Shown: piece by piece, positions 10,429 through 20,516 of the stretch
How the letters are laid out: each line of letters begins with the position of its first letter
Numbering within the stretch: position 1 is the first letter of the stretch
DNA from: Bordetella parapertussis
GTDB lineage: Bacteria; Pseudomonadota; Gammaproteobacteria; Burkholderiales; JACQAP01
DNA length: 64,000 bases
Direction of reading: 5' to 3'
NCBI GenBank assembly: GCA_945900965.1
Contig: CAMDKM010000013.1
Coordinates: 1 to 64,000 of the forward strand
Position numbers and translations under genes: made by a program
The notes under the pieces: generated by a model
Database searches by the model: none
What the model saw: only the letters and a program-made list of their open reading frames with translations
What the model was told of the DNA's origin: nothing

Positions 10429-11406
10429 ATGCATCGCTTTCGGCAAATTCTGAAATTTGCAACCTTACTTGCGCTCCTGCTGCCCACGATTGCGCGGGGA
10501 GTCGATCCTTACCCGACAAAACCGATCCGGCTGGTGGTTGGCTACGCGGCGGGCGGATCGGCCGACGCAACCGCGCGGCACCTTGCCGACTGGGTAGGCA
10601 GGAAGATCGGGCAGCCGGTGTTGATCGAGAACAAGGGCGGCGCGGCGGGGTCGATCGCGGCGGCCAGTGTGGCGGCTGCGCCGGCTGATGGGTATACCTT
10701 GCTGTACTCGACCAGCGACCTGGTGATGTATCCGGCATTGCACCGGAATGTCTCATACCGTCCGCTGAAGGACTTCGCACCCATCACGGCGCTGCAAACC
10801 CGGGCACTGGTTTTGGTGACGCATCCTTCGCTCGGCGTAAAGACCGTGCAGGAACTGGTTGCATTGGCCAAGGCAAAACCGGGCCAGTTGAATTTCGAAT
10901 CATCGGGATTTGGCAGCGTGGAACATCTGGCGGCCGAGGTATTTCAGCATCAGACCGGAATCTCCATGGTCCACGTGCCTTACAAGGGCAGCGCGCCTGC
11001 CGTGGTCGATCTGGTCGCCGGTCGGGTTCAGGTGGGTTTCGAAGTTCCCCTCAATGTCGACGGCCACATCAGGAGTGGAAAACTGGTCCCTCTCATGAGC
11101 ACGGGGCGCGAACGTCTGGGCTCGCTGCCGAAAGTACCGAGCGCGCCCGAATCCGGACTGCCGGCCATGGTGCTGAACGTGCCCTGGGCCGGCGTTCTGG
11201 CGCCCGCCGGAACCCCCGCGGATCGTATCGCGCTGTTGAATTCCGTGTTTACCCAGGCAAGAAACGCGAAAGAAACCGTCTCCCATCCTGTGTTCGCGGA
11301 CGCTAATCCGATGACCGGTCCTCCGCAGGCATTCGGCGCATTCCTCTCCACGGAACTGGCGCGCTGGGCAAAGATAGTGAGCGACTCGGGAATCGAGCCG
11401 GAGTAA
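10429..11406 (+). CDS. Tripartite tricarboxylate transporter substrate-binding protein (Bug/TctC family)
   Basis: 325 residues, the usual Bug length. A signal peptide (LLALLLPTIARG) precedes the family's start of the mature protein, YPTKPIRLVVGYAAGGSADA. The ligand-clasping loops are present: YAAGGSADATAR, and FGSVEHLAAEVFQ followed by VPYKGSAPAVVDLVAGRV. Such proteins capture carboxylates in the periplasm. No TctA/TctB membrane partners are in the window, so it is an orphan receptor, as is common in betaproteobacteria that carry dozens of copies. No strong ribosome site is seen before the ATG. Confidence 0.93.
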   Translation: MHRFRQILKFATLLALLLPTIARGVDPYPTKPIRLVVGYAAGGSADATARHLADWVGRKIGQPVLIENKGGAAGSIAAASVAAAPADGYTLLYSTSDLVMYPALHRNVSYRPLKDFAPITALQTRALVLVTHPSLGVKTVQELVALAKAKPGQLNFESSGFGSVEHLAAEVFQHQTGISMVHVPYKGSAPAVVDLVAGRVQVGFEVPLNVDGHIRSGKLVPLMSTGRERLGSLPKVPSAPESGLPAMVLNVPWAGVLAPAGTPADRIALLNSVFTQARNAKETVSHPVFADANPMTGPPQAFGAFLSTELARWAKIVSDSGIEPE

Positions 11407-11411
11407 ACCCC

Positions 11412-11930
11412 TTGGATGTTTCAGTATTTCTTCTTCGTGCCGCGTTCTCAATCTGCGCTCTGATTTTCTGCGCATCGGCTGTTGCGCAATCGACAGCCCA
11501 TCCGGAAGACGCGGCAGATTTGGAAATGGCAGTCGAAGTCGGACAGTTGCTGGAAATCATCGTAAAAATTTCCGACTATCCCATGCCGCCATCGCTTCCC
11601 ACGATATTCGTGATTCCGCAGCATCAGCTGGAATCCAAACTCTGCGACCAGCCTTGTAATGCCACGGCGGCCTATTTTCCGCGCGAAGGAATTTATCTTG
11701 CCGGACATCTGGTTCCGTTGCGGGACACCTCAGCCCGGGCAGCCTTGGTCCACGAGCTGGTGCATTTTCTCCAACAGGGGCACACCAAATTCGCGCATAT
11801 TGCAGGCTGCCGGCGTGAAATGGAAAAAGAGCGGGAAGCTTTCGAGATCCAGAACGCCTACCTGGCCCACATGGGCAAGCAGGAAATGGTTATGTTTCTC
11901 GAAGGCATTTACGAATGTAGCGGTCGATAG
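11412..11930 (+). CDS. Exported protein with an HExxH-type zinc motif
   Basis: 172 residues from a TTG at 11412, five bases after the Bug gene stop; no in-frame ATG or GTG lies before the hydrophobic segment, so a TTG start is the best choice. An N-terminal signal (SICALIFCASAVA) is followed by a region with two cysteines (CDQPC) and HELVHFLQ, a zincin-like HExxH motif. A later CRREMEKEREAFEIQNAYL stretch could supply a third ligand. It resembles small uncharacterised DUF6647-like metalloprotein sequences. Whether it is an active protease is unknown. It converges with the kinase gene on the other strand. Confidence 0.65.
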   Translation: MDVSVFLLRAAFSICALIFCASAVAQSTAHPEDAADLEMAVEVGQLLEIIVKISDYPMPPSLPTIFVIPQHQLESKLCDQPCNATAAYFPREGIYLAGHLVPLRDTSARAALVHELVHFLQQGHTKFAHIAGCRREMEKEREAFEIQNAYLAHMGKQEMVMFLEGIYECSGR

Positions 11931-11948
11931 CGCCGCGCCGCCGTGCCC

Positions 11949-13853
11949 TCAGTCGAACCCGCGCCCCTGGGCGCTTCTGACGCCGTGCAGGATGGACTGC
12001 GCCACCACTGTTTTATCCACCTGGTCGACAAACTTGACCTGGTTCGCCTTGACCAGACTGGGCACTTGTTTATATTCGAGGTGACGTCGCAAAGCGGCAT
12101 GCACGTGGCCACGCATCATTTTGACGTTCAGCGGCTTGTTCAAGTAACGGAAAATCTGCGCATGGTTAATCAATTCGATCACTAGTTTCGAATCCGAAAC
12201 ATCGGTCACCACAATGGATAAAAGCTGCGGTATTTCCTGCTTCAGTAAATTGAGCATCGCGGTCAGCCGACTTCGGCCAATATCGACATCGGTGATCAAC
12301 GCGGCGATTTCTCTTTTCCGCATGACCTCCAGTGCCGCGTCGAGGTCTGACACATAGATGACCGGACACAGATCGCCAACCAGTTGACGCACTACTCGAA
12401 AGATTTCCTCGTCCTTATCGAGTACCAGCAGACCGGCGTCCATCTGTTGCGGCAAGTCAGCCACGCTGGATCTTGTGTCCGCCAGTTCCAGGGCGATAGT
12501 CGCCGCCTCGGCCACGACGACGCGGAGGTCCGCATTGTCCCAAGGCTTGCTGATAAAGCGATAGACTTCGCCGTCGTTGATCGATCCGACGATTGCCGCA
12601 AGATCCGAGTATCCGGTCAACAATACACGCACGCTGCGTGGCGAAATTTCGCGGGCCCGCCTGAGCAGCTCAACACCCAGCATGGCCGGCATGCGCTGAT
12701 CGCTGATAATCACATGCATGAAGTGCCTGCTTATGAAGTCGAGCGCCTTGTGACCATCGGTGGTGGTAAAGACGTGATATCGATCGCGAAACAGGGATTT
12801 GAGTGCGGTCAGGATTCGCTCTTCGTCGTCCACCAGCAGCAGGCGGACTTTTTTGACGCTGTCGTCGAGCTGGATGGCACTTTCTCCGGGAGCGGCAAGC
12901 CGGGATTCCGCGGCCGGCATTGTACTGGCGCGGGCGGTCGGTGCCGATTGAAGCAGCCTCGCCGCACTGAGCAGGGCAGCGCCGTTCGGTATCGCGCTTC
13001 CGGGTGCGGATTTCGAGCGATCGGGACTCAGCGACGCCTCGATCGCGTTGCGCAATGCTTCGGAGAATTCCCTCGCGCTTGGAAAACGGTCGGCTTTATT
13101 CTTCGCCATCGCAACTTGTAGCACACGGTCGATATGCGGTGACAACTTGGGATTGATGCTGGAAGGGTTTTCCGGCACCTTGTTCATGACGTACTGCATG
13201 AGTTCAACCGAGCCGCCAATGAAAGGTTTCCTGCCAACCAGCAGCTCGTAGGCGATTACGCCGATTGAATACAAGTCCGCCAGCGAGTCGACTTGGGCGC
13301 CTAGAAACTGCTCGGGCGACATGTAGTGCAGCGTGCCCAGCACGTCACCTATTTGGGTAAGCGCGGACGCCTCGGTCCTGGCGATACCGAAGTCGCCGAG
13401 TTTGATGCCTCCGTCCTTGTTTACCATGATATTCGACGGCTTGACGTCCCGGTGCACAACCCCTTCGCCGTGCGCATGGGCGACGGCATCGAGCAACTGA
13501 CGGATAATTTCCCAACCTTCGCGGACTCCGTACGCGCCACCCTGTGTAAGGTGCTCCTTCAGGGTTTTGCCATTGACCAGCTCCATGACGATGTAGGCGA
13601 TATTCTCGTCTTCGCCGTAGTCGTAAATTTGCACGATGCACGGATGCACCAGCCGGCCGGCGGCGCGGGCTTCATGCCGGAAGCGACCGACAATATGCTG
13701 GAGCTCCGAGGGATCAAGCTCCGACTTGACGATGACCTTGATCGCCACGCCGCGCTCAATCGCGGCATCGAACCCCTTGTACACCACCCCCATGGCTCCG
13801 CGCCCCAAAAAAGCCCGGATTTGGTATTTGCCGATCTTATCTGGCAGCGTCAT
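11949..13853 (-). CDS. Ser/Thr protein kinase fused to two receiver domains
   Basis: 634 residues. A Hanks-type kinase fills residues 8-270 with every key residue: K39 (VAIK), D136 (HRDVKPSN) and D154 (GDFG). A linker follows, then receiver 1 at 336-455 with DD at 342-343, phospho-acceptor D385, T413 and K436; its SDQRMPAM and RFISKPWD motifs are those of RpfG-type receivers. Receiver 2 (about 474-590) keeps D522/D524 and K573 but is more divergent. There is no DNA-binding or HD domain. The gene follows the histidine kinase by three bases, so the receivers are probably its targets. This would let a two-component phosphorelay steer a Ser/Thr kinase, which is inference. Confidence 0.93.
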   Translation of the reverse strand: MTLPDKIGKYQIRAFLGRGAMGVVYKGFDAAIERGVAIKVIVKSELDPSELQHIVGRFRHEARAAGRLVHPCIVQIYDYGEDENIAYIVMELVNGKTLKEHLTQGGAYGVREGWEIIRQLLDAVAHAHGEGVVHRDVKPSNIMVNKDGGIKLGDFGIARTEASALTQIGDVLGTLHYMSPEQFLGAQVDSLADLYSIGVIAYELLVGRKPFIGGSVELMQYVMNKVPENPSSINPKLSPHIDRVLQVAMAKNKADRFPSAREFSEALRNAIEASLSPDRSKSAPGSAIPNGAALLSAARLLQSAPTARASTMPAAESRLAAPGESAIQLDDSVKKVRLLLVDDEERILTALKSLFRDRYHVFTTTDGHKALDFISRHFMHVIISDQRMPAMLGVELLRRAREISPRSVRVLLTGYSDLAAIVGSINDGEVYRFISKPWDNADLRVVVAEAATIALELADTRSSVADLPQQMDAGLLVLDKDEEIFRVVRQLVGDLCPVIYVSDLDAALEVMRKREIAALITDVDIGRSRLTAMLNLLKQEIPQLLSIVVTDVSDSKLVIELINHAQIFRYLNKPLNVKMMRGHVHAALRRHLEYKQVPSLVKANQVKFVDQVDKTVVAQSILHGVRSAQGRGFD

Positions 13854-13856
13854 GAA

Positions 13857-15617
13857 TTAGCTCTCGATTTGTGCATCAGCCGGTGGTTTCATCGGTAGGT
13901 GAACACTAAACAAGCTGCCTTTGCCCGCGTGCGACCGCACCTCGATCCGACCGCCGTGCTGCTGAACAATCTTGTACGAAATCGACAGACCCAGGCCGGT
14001 TCCCTTGCCGATTTCCTTGGTGCTGAAAAATGGATCGAATATCTTCGGCAGCACATCGGGTGGAATGCCCCTGCCATTGTCCAGCACCTCGACGGTGACA
14101 CCGTCCTTATCGCTACGCGTCGTCAAGGTAATGGTGCCGCCGTCATTGTTCATGGCTTGTGCGGCGTTGGTAATCAGGTTGAGGAACACCTGGTTGATCT
14201 GTGAAGGCGAACACACGATATCGGGTATCGCCCCGAATTTCCTTTCTACCGTAACGGACTTCAGCAGATGCTTGGCAAGCAACAGAGTACTGGAAAGCCC
14301 GTCATTGAGATTGAAGGGCGTTACCTTGCTGCGGTCCAGCCGGCTGAAATCTTTGAGATTTCCGACAATGTCGGCCATCTGCCCGGTACCGTAAACGCCG
14401 TCGTTCACCAATGTGGACAACTCATTGACGACACCCTGACTTTTAAGCGAGCTAATCTGCCGCGAAACCACGGCAAACTGACGCGCCAGTTCCTCAGCGC
14501 TGCCGGCATCTCCGCCCTGCAACAAACTTAGCAGTCGCTCCGTGTCGTCGAGCGCGCTCCCCAGTTCGGGGAGTTTTTCCGCTACTGTCCCCAGACTGTT
14601 TTTAACGTAGGCCAGGGGCGTATTGATTTCGTGCGCCACGCCAGCAACCATCTGCCCGAGCGAGGCCATTTTCTCCGACTGAATCAGTTGCGTTTCCGAC
14701 TCCTTGAGGTGACGCAAGGCGTCCGAGAGCTCGCGAGTGCGCTCTCGCACGCGGTGTTCGAGGCCTACGTTGGCCGCGCGCAGTTTTGCACCCAGCCAAC
14801 CGAGAAGGATCAGCAACGCCCCCGCGTACGCAATCAGATAGACCCGGAACAATTCCTTGCCTTGCAGTGTGGTTTCCAGTTCGCGGTTAAAGGACAAAGT
14901 GAGTCCATCGAGCTGGGGCCCCGAGGTCAGGACCTCCAGGTGCCCTATGAGCTCTTGTTCGGCCAGCTTGCGCTTGAGTAGATTAATGCCGGCCTCGCGG
15001 GTTTTCTGTGCAGCGGCCAGCAATGGTTCTGGCATTGTCGCAATCGCGACTTCAAGTTCGCCCAACGCAGCTTCGAAATTACCTGACTGCGCCTCGCTCA
15101 CCAGCCAGAAATAAAGCGATGCCCCGCTCACCAGCCGGTTGATCAGCGCATCGAGCCCTGGCCGCCCTCCTTTGAGATTGGCCGCCTGAGCGCCGAGGTC
15201 CCGCGCGTTGCCGACCAGGTCGTTCAGGGCGGCTTTGGAGGCCGTATTTTCCCCTCTGAACTTTTCCACAAGCCGGGCCTTTTCCGTAATTGTCTTGTTC
15301 AGTTCCGGAAGGCTCTTGCTCAATGGCGTCCCAGGATTTGCCCGTGCCTCCAACTCCAGCGCACGCAGCGCCCTAAGTGCGATCGGGCGACGATCTATGG
15401 GAGGCGAGGACGCATTGTCCGGCTCCAGGCTCGCCCGCAATACATCGACATCCCAGCGCCCGTCGATTTCCTTCAGCTCGCGCAGCAGACCGAGGATTTC
15501 GTGTTCTCCGCGCAAATCCACAGCTTCGGTTTTGATGTACAAGAAAACCAGCAAGACAATCATCGCCACAGAGCCTGCGCCAAACAACACATTCTTGATG
15601 ATTTCTGGTCGGTTCAT
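13857..15617 (-). CDS. Sensor histidine kinase with DAHL-like periplasmic domain
   Basis: 586 residues. One TM near 10-28, an all-helical extracytoplasmic region 30-255 and a second TM at about 258-276 frame the sensor part. The sensor has the [18 protein letters not shown] and LVEKFRGEN motifs I associate with DAHL (double all-helical ligand-binding) domains. A coiled coil leads to HisKA with H329 ([14 protein letters not shown]). The HATPase domain has an N-box ([10 protein letters not shown]), DNGRGIP and GTGLGLS. It lies three bases ahead of the kinase/receiver gene and 85 bases behind a kinase/cNMP-binding gene, so all three may be one transcript. Confidence 0.93.
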   Translation of the reverse strand: MNRPEIIKNVLFGAGSVAMIVLLVFLYIKTEAVDLRGEHEILGLLRELKEIDGRWDVDVLRASLEPDNASSPPIDRRPIALRALRALELEARANPGTPLSKSLPELNKTITEKARLVEKFRGENTASKAALNDLVGNARDLGAQAANLKGGRPGLDALINRLVSGASLYFWLVSEAQSGNFEAALGELEVAIATMPEPLLAAAQKTREAGINLLKRKLAEQELIGHLEVLTSGPQLDGLTLSFNRELETTLQGKELFRVYLIAYAGALLILLGWLGAKLRAANVGLEHRVRERTRELSDALRHLKESETQLIQSEKMASLGQMVAGVAHEINTPLAYVKNSLGTVAEKLPELGSALDDTERLLSLLQGGDAGSAEELARQFAVVSRQISSLKSQGVVNELSTLVNDGVYGTGQMADIVGNLKDFSRLDRSKVTPFNLNDGLSSTLLLAKHLLKSVTVERKFGAIPDIVCSPSQINQVFLNLITNAAQAMNNDGGTITLTTRSDKDGVTVEVLDNGRGIPPDVLPKIFDPFFSTKEIGKGTGLGLSISYKIVQQHGGRIEVRSHAGKGSLFSVHLPMKPPADAQIES

Positions 15618-15702
15618 AGGTCGGTAGTTGAATTTCCGGGATGGGCAATCACGATGCGGGACTCACGGTTCGCGCTTTGGGCAATTGTAAATTGGCGGGC
15701 TT

Positions 15703-16977
15703 TCAACGTCCAAGCTGGATCACTCGGGTGTTCGACATGGCCAGACGATCTGTCAAGGTACGTAGCAATGCATTGGCGAAGCGCGTCTGACAGCCTTGGC
15801 TGAATGTATCGAGGGAGCCGCGCTGAATTTCGACAACCAATACGTCGGTAGCGGCCACCACCGTGGCCTGACGCAGCGCCGGCAATGCCTGAACATAGGC
15901 CATTTCCGCAAAACATTCGCCTGCCCCGATCACATTGAGGAGTCGCCCGTCCCGGGTTACCTTGAGTTGACCCTCGGCCAACAGATACATGCTGGCGCCT
16001 TCGTCGCCTTCGTTCAGAATGGCAGTCTGTGCCGGATGGCGGGTCCATCTGCCGGCACGCAGCAATTCCCAGATTTCGGCATCGTTGAACTCGGCGAGAA
16101 ACTTCATGCGCCTTAGCGACTGGAATTTCTCGGTGTCGGGAACCCGATTGACAAAAACACTCAATCTTCCGGCATCAGCCAGCGCCAGCGCGAATTCGGC
16201 CCAGCCGGGAAATCGCCGTGCCGGATTTTTGGCGAGCGCACGAGTCACAATGGCATCGAATTGCGCCGGCAATTGGGGATTGATCCGACTCGGCGGTAGC
16301 GGCTCGTGACGCAGGATAAGGCTAAAAATTTCCGGGACACTGCCCGCCTTGAAAGGCTGAATGCCGGTGGACATTTCATACATCAGCACACCCAGCGAAA
16401 ACATGTCGCTTTGTTGGGTAGGCGACTGGCCGCTGACCTGCTCGGGGGATTCATATAGCGGCGTGCCAATGTTGGAAATCTGAGTAACGTTTGCCCGATG
16501 GAAATAGGCAGCCCCGAAATCGCTGACTTTTACCCCGCCATCATCGGTGATCATCACGTTGGCTGGCTTGATATCACGATGCACGATCCCGTGCCGCCCC
16601 GCGTATTCCAACGCACCGCAGCACTTGAAGGCGATTTCGATGATGTCGTCGAGAAGCATCGGAGTGCCGGGCACGAGCCTTTCGGACAATGTTCCGCCCG
16701 ACACATACTCCATGGCAATATAACCATGATCGGCGTCCACCGCGGCCTCAAGAATCTTGACGATGTGCGGGTGGTCGAGTTTGCCGGCCAGCGATGCCTC
16801 GTTCATGAACTGCCGCATGCCAATCGCGCCCAAATCCGGATCGTTAAGGACCTCCGAGTCGATAACTTTTAATGCCACCTCGCCGCCCGAAAACGTGTCG
16901 AGCGCCAGAAAAACCTTCCCGGATGCGCCCCTACCCAGCAGCCTGCGGATCTGATATTTGCCAAGTGTTTCGCGCAC
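15703..16977 (-). CDS. Ser/Thr kinase fused to a cyclic-nucleotide-binding domain (copy 1)
   Basis: 424 residues from the GTG at 16977, which has GGGAG eight bases upstream; a TTG just before it is also in frame. The numbers here count from that TTG. The kinase (about 7-270) is complete: K38, D136 in HRDIKPANV, D154 in SDFG. A conserved linker, VPDTEKFQSLRRMKFL, leads to a CAP_ED-type domain (about 292-400). Its phosphate-binding cassette region reads GECFAEMAYV...ALRQAT, keeping the Gly-Glu and an Arg. There is no membrane segment. Kinase-then-cNMP order is opposite to eukaryotic PKG. Two paralogues lie at 26.4 and 37.6 kb. Activation by cAMP is inferred from the domain and from the cyclase at 50.6 kb. 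Confidence 0.93.
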   Translation of the reverse strand: MRETLGKYQIRRLLGRGASGKVFLALDTFSGGEVALKVIDSEVLNDPDLGAIGMRQFMNEASLAGKLDHPHIVKILEAAVDADHGYIAMEYVSGGTLSERLVPGTPMLLDDIIEIAFKCCGALEYAGRHGIVHRDIKPANVMITDDGGVKVSDFGAAYFHRANVTQISNIGTPLYESPEQVSGQSPTQQSDMFSLGVLMYEMSTGIQPFKAGSVPEIFSLILRHEPLPPSRINPQLPAQFDAIVTRALAKNPARRFPGWAEFALALADAGRLSVFVNRVPDTEKFQSLRRMKFLAEFNDAEIWELLRAGRWTRHPAQTAILNEGDEGASMYLLAEGQLKVTRDGRLLNVIGAGECFAEMAYVQALPALRQATVVAATDVLVVEIQRGSLDTFSQGCQTRFANALLRTLTDRLAMSNTRVIQLGR

Positions 16978-17046
16978 CAAATTTCTCCCTCAAACCTGGC
17001 CTGCTTGTGCGGAGCCACGATTATGCGTTACCAGCAAGTTTACGGT

Positions 17047-18552
17047 TTAATCGGCGCCCTGCATTTCGGTTTCCAGTTCGGCCAATTGAGGCAGCGACAA
17101 TTCGATGCCAAGGAGGGTCCATGCCTTGATTTCCGATCGCAGCTCTGTCGCTGTAAGTGGATTCGCTTCCAGCCACCCCTGATCCAGCTCGATAACAAAA
17201 CTCGATTTTCTGCGCGAGGCATGAATTGACGGCAGGCGCGCATCGGTACGACTGCGGTTGAGCAGTACCGCCACGCGCATTGCCACCAGCAGGGACCAGT
17301 CGAATTCGTTGCGCACCAGCCCGCGCAGTTTGGACAGACCGCCGCGATGCGCCAGCACCAGCATGGCCAGGTGCTGTTGCTCCATTTTCGAGAATCCCGG
17401 CATGTCGGCGTTGGCAATGATGTAGGCGGAATGTTTGTGAAATCCGCTATGCGCCACCGACAAGCCGATTTCATGCAGCCGGGCGGCCCAGGACAACAAC
17501 ATTCGCGGAGATTCGATTTCTTCCCCTGGCAGGTTGGAAATATCCGAGTAGATTCTCAGCGCCAGTCGTTCCACCCTGTGGGCATGCATGGAGTCCACAT
17601 GGTAACGCTTCATAAATTGGCGCACCGTCTGCTCGCGCATGTCCCGGCGGTGGGCACGGCCAACCATGTCCCAAAGTATTCCCTGGCGCATTGCGCCATT
17701 GGCCAGCGCCATTTGTTCGACGCCAAGCTCCTCGAAAATGGCGTTCATGATGGCAAAGCCGCCTGGCAGTACGGCAACGCGGTCGTCGCGCAAACCGGGT
17801 AGTGCCACGCGGTCCAGATGCCCCGCCTTAATCAGGGAGGCGCGCAGCCGCTCCATTCCCTCTCGGTTAAGGTCGCCGGCACTCCAGCCGTTGGCGCCCA
17901 GGATATCGCCGATCGCGCGCGCCGTTCCGGAGGAGCCGATCGCCTGCTGCCATTGTTTGCGGGAGAACAGCTTCTTGATGGTTTCCAGCTCAATCCGCGC
18001 GGCAAGTTCGGCCTGCCGCAGATTGGCTTTCGAGAGCCGCCCGTCCTCGAAATACTTGAGGGTGTAGCTCACGCAGCCCATGTACAGGCTTTCCAGACGG
18101 TGTGGCTGATGGCCTGCACCAATAATGAATTCGGTGGAACCGCCACCGATATCCACCACCAGACGTTTTTCCTGGGTAACGGGCAAACTATGCGTTACAC
18201 CCAGATAGATCAGGCGCGCTTCTTCCCTGCCCGCCACCACTTCAATCGGGAACCCCAGCGCCGCCTCGAAGCGCGGAATAAATTCCCGGGCATTTTTTGC
18301 CACCCGCAGTGTATTGGTACCGACAGCCCTTACCGCGCCAGGTGGAAGCCCGCGCAAACGCTCGCCAAACCGTTGCAGACAATCTATGGCGCGCGCCTGC
18401 GCGATTTCATTCAGTAGTTTTTCGGGTGTCAGTCCGGCGGCGAGCCTGACCGGTTCGCGCAAGGAATCCAGCGGGTAAACCTGATCGTCATCGATACGAG
18501 CCATCTGCAGCCGGAAGGAATTGGACCCCAGATCGACGGCCGCAATCGTCAT
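17047..18552 (-). CDS. ppx: Exopolyphosphatase (Ppx/GppA family)
   Basis: About 501 residues from the ATG at 18552, preceded by GGAAAG; an ATG four codons earlier is possible. The actin-like ATPase fold is marked by DLGSNSFRLQMARI near the start and VDIGGGSTEFIIGAG further on. A C-terminal HD-like helical region (LLSWAARLHEIGLSVAHSGFH) is typical of long Ppx proteins. The enzyme removes phosphate from polyphosphate, or converts pppGpp to ppGpp. It follows phoU on the same strand, a common pairing that links polyphosphate to phosphate signalling. Confidence 0.93.
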   Translation of the reverse strand: MTIAAVDLGSNSFRLQMARIDDDQVYPLDSLREPVRLAAGLTPEKLLNEIAQARAIDCLQRFGERLRGLPPGAVRAVGTNTLRVAKNAREFIPRFEAALGFPIEVVAGREEARLIYLGVTHSLPVTQEKRLVVDIGGGSTEFIIGAGHQPHRLESLYMGCVSYTLKYFEDGRLSKANLRQAELAARIELETIKKLFSRKQWQQAIGSSGTARAIGDILGANGWSAGDLNREGMERLRASLIKAGHLDRVALPGLRDDRVAVLPGGFAIMNAIFEELGVEQMALANGAMRQGILWDMVGRAHRRDMREQTVRQFMKRYHVDSMHAHRVERLALRIYSDISNLPGEEIESPRMLLSWAARLHEIGLSVAHSGFHKHSAYIIANADMPGFSKMEQQHLAMLVLAHRGGLSKLRGLVRNEFDWSLLVAMRVAVLLNRSRTDARLPSIHASRRKSSFVIELDQGWLEANPLTATELRSEIKAWTLLGIELSLPQLAELETEMQGAD

Positions 18553-18726
18553 GAAACTTTCCATCGCGACATTGTGCCTGAATTCGGAGACTCAACGCGA
18601 TGCACATGCGGGAAAAACACGGGCCCGGGAGTCCTGTCCGAACATTCAGGGCTGCAATGGTGAATGGGGCTCCGAGATAGCTATCCGGCAGCAGTCGTAC
18701 GCCTCGGACCTTGTTCTGGCACGCCG

Positions 18727-19434
18727 CTATCCGAGTACTTCGCGCTCGATTTCTTCCAGCGTGGTATGGCGTACGTCCTTGCCCTTTACCATGTAAATGA
18801 CGTATTCGGAAATGTTCTTCGAATGGTCGCCGATGCGTTCGATCGCCTTGGCGATGAACAGAATTTCGATCGACATGGAGATCGTGCGCGGATCTTCCAT
18901 CATGAAGGTAATGAGCTGCCTGAGCACGCTGCGAAATTCATCGTCCACATGCCGGTCCTGGCGCACCACCTCGGCCGAGGCGCTAACGTCCAGGCGAGCA
19001 AAAGCATCCAGGGATTTTCGCAACATTTCCAGCGCCACCTGCGACATGCGGCGAATTTCGGCGGTGCGCGGCTGCTGCAGCCGATCGTTCGAATAGATCA
19101 GTTTGGCCATGCGCGCGATCTTGGCAGCCTCATCGCCGATACGCTCCAGATCGGTGATGGTCTTGACCACGGTCATCAGCATGCGCAGATCCCCCGCTGC
19201 CGGCTGGCGCCTGGCGATGATGGTGCTGCAGTCTTCGTCGATGCCGACTTCCTGCGCATTCACCAGGTGGTCGTTGTGTTCGACCTTGTCACACAATTCT
19301 AGATCTCCGGAGATCAAAGCCTCCAACGCCTGCTTGATCTGCTCCTCGACCATGCCGCCCATTTGCAGCACGCGACCTCGCAGTGCCTCGAGTTCTGCGT
19401 CGAATTGTTTGGAGGTATGTACCGAATTTGGCAT
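18727..19434 (-). CDS. phoU: Phosphate-signalling protein PhoU
   Basis: 235 residues, all helical, with the two three-helix PhoU repeats. The metal-binding E/DxxxD motifs are visible as DLERIGDEAAKIARMAK in the first half and KAIERIGDHSKNISEYV in the second. PhoU dampens the PhoR/PhoB response and controls the Pst transporter, neither of which is in the window. AGGA sits five bases before the ATG. A 174-base gap separates it from ppx, room for a separate ppx promoter. Confidence 0.96.
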   Translation of the reverse strand: MPNSVHTSKQFDAELEALRGRVLQMGGMVEEQIKQALEALISGDLELCDKVEHNDHLVNAQEVGIDEDCSTIIARRQPAAGDLRMLMTVVKTITDLERIGDEAAKIARMAKLIYSNDRLQQPRTAEIRRMSQVALEMLRKSLDAFARLDVSASAEVVRQDRHVDDEFRSVLRQLITFMMEDPRTISMSIEILFIAKAIERIGDHSKNISEYVIYMVKGKDVRHTTLEEIEREVLG

Positions 19435-19506
19435 TTGTTCCTGCTCCCCGAACCGGACTTCATAGGTAAATGGCTGATAGTAACTGCAATACGTGACAGC
19501 CAGGTT

Positions 19507-20166
19507 TCAGCCGCTCATTGTTTTGACGCCTGCCGAGGTTCCCAGCAGCAGCACATCGGCGCCGCGGCGCGCGAACAAACCGTTGGTAACGACCCCCACA
19601 ATCTGGTTGATCGTACCTTCCAATTCGACGGGGTTAAGGATTTTCAGCCCACGCACGTCCAGTATCAAGTTGCCGTTGTCCGTGGTAAATCCCTGCCTGA
19701 GTTCGGGATGGCCGCCAAGCTTTACCAATTCCCTCGCAACATGCGAGCGCGCCATGGGTATGACTTCCACCGGCAGCGGGAAATCGCCCAGCACATCCTT
19801 GAGCTTGGATTCATCGGCAATACAGATGAATTTTTTCGCCACGGCCGCGACAATTTTTTCCCGGGTCAGGGCTCCGCCGCCGCCCTTGATCATGTGCAGA
19901 TGCCGGGTGACTTCGTCGGCGCCATCCACATAGATTGGCAGGTCCGCCACCGAATTCAGATCGAGCACGCGGATGCCGACACTTTTGAGCCGGGCTGCGC
20001 TCGCCTCGGAACTCGCCACTGCGCCTTCGATCCGACCCTTGATGCGCGCCAGTTCGTCGATGAAGTAATTAGCCGTCGAACCGGTTCCCACCCCGACCAC
20101 ACAGTCGGGCGGAACATACCCTATCGCCTCGCGCGCCACCCGGGCTTTCAGCGTATTTTGGTCCAT
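19507..20166 (-). CDS. rpiA: Ribose-5-phosphate isomerase A
   Basis: 219 residues from the ATG at 20166, the same length as E. coli RpiA. It interconverts ribose-5-phosphate and ribulose-5-phosphate in the pentose phosphate pathway. Signature segments are [29 protein letters not shown] and [14 protein letters not shown], where the second Lys-Gly run lines the active site. The frame is open upstream but those residues do not look like RpiA. It is followed by phoU on the same strand, 72 bases away, and is divergent from slt. Confidence 0.96.
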   Translation of the reverse strand: MDQNTLKARVAREAIGYVPPDCVVGVGTGSTANYFIDELARIKGRIEGAVASSEASAARLKSVGIRVLDLNSVADLPIYVDGADEVTRHLHMIKGGGGALTREKIVAAVAKKFICIADESKLKDVLGDFPLPVEVIPMARSHVARELVKLGGHPELRQGFTTDNGNLILDVRGLKILNPVELEGTINQIVGVVTNGLFARRGADVLLLGTSAGVKTMSG

Positions 20167-20447
20167 TTGTTTCTTCGCCCCGTGATTCGCGCCGCTTTTT
20201 CGTTTGAGCGGCAACCTTTGCGCAAGGATAGCGACATCCGTCGCGGCGCACAAACCGCAATATCGGCCGAAGACGGGTTCTTGGCAAAGCGCAACCGGTG
20301 GATGAGTATTTCGTCGCGACAGGTAATAGGGCCGGCAAGAACAAGTCTGACCTGCCGCTACACGGCGGCCGAGCCCCTCCCTTGCCCGAATGGCTGCGGC
20401 GAAATTGCTCGTGGTTTATTTCTTGCATGGACCACGCTTGAAAGTGG

Positions 20448-20475
20448 TTCAAACCTGTATGCGGCCACATATAAT
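20448..20475 (+). promoter_or_regulatory. Sigma-70-type promoter for slt
   Basis: A consensus TATAAT lies at 20470-20475 with TTCAAA at 20448-20453, 16 bases apart. The start codon of slt is 41 bases after the -10 box. The -35 matches four of six consensus bases. It lies in the 350-base gap between the divergent rpiA and slt genes; nothing else in that gap has coding character. Confidence 0.5.
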
Positions 20476-20516
20476 GGCAAGCTGTAAATTTTTGCCGATT
20501 CACTCCGGTCCGGTCG

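Noticed and set aside
12384-13121. Plus-strand open frame of 245 codons opposite the kinase/receiver gene
   Set aside because: Antisense shadow of a gene with complete catalytic motifs.
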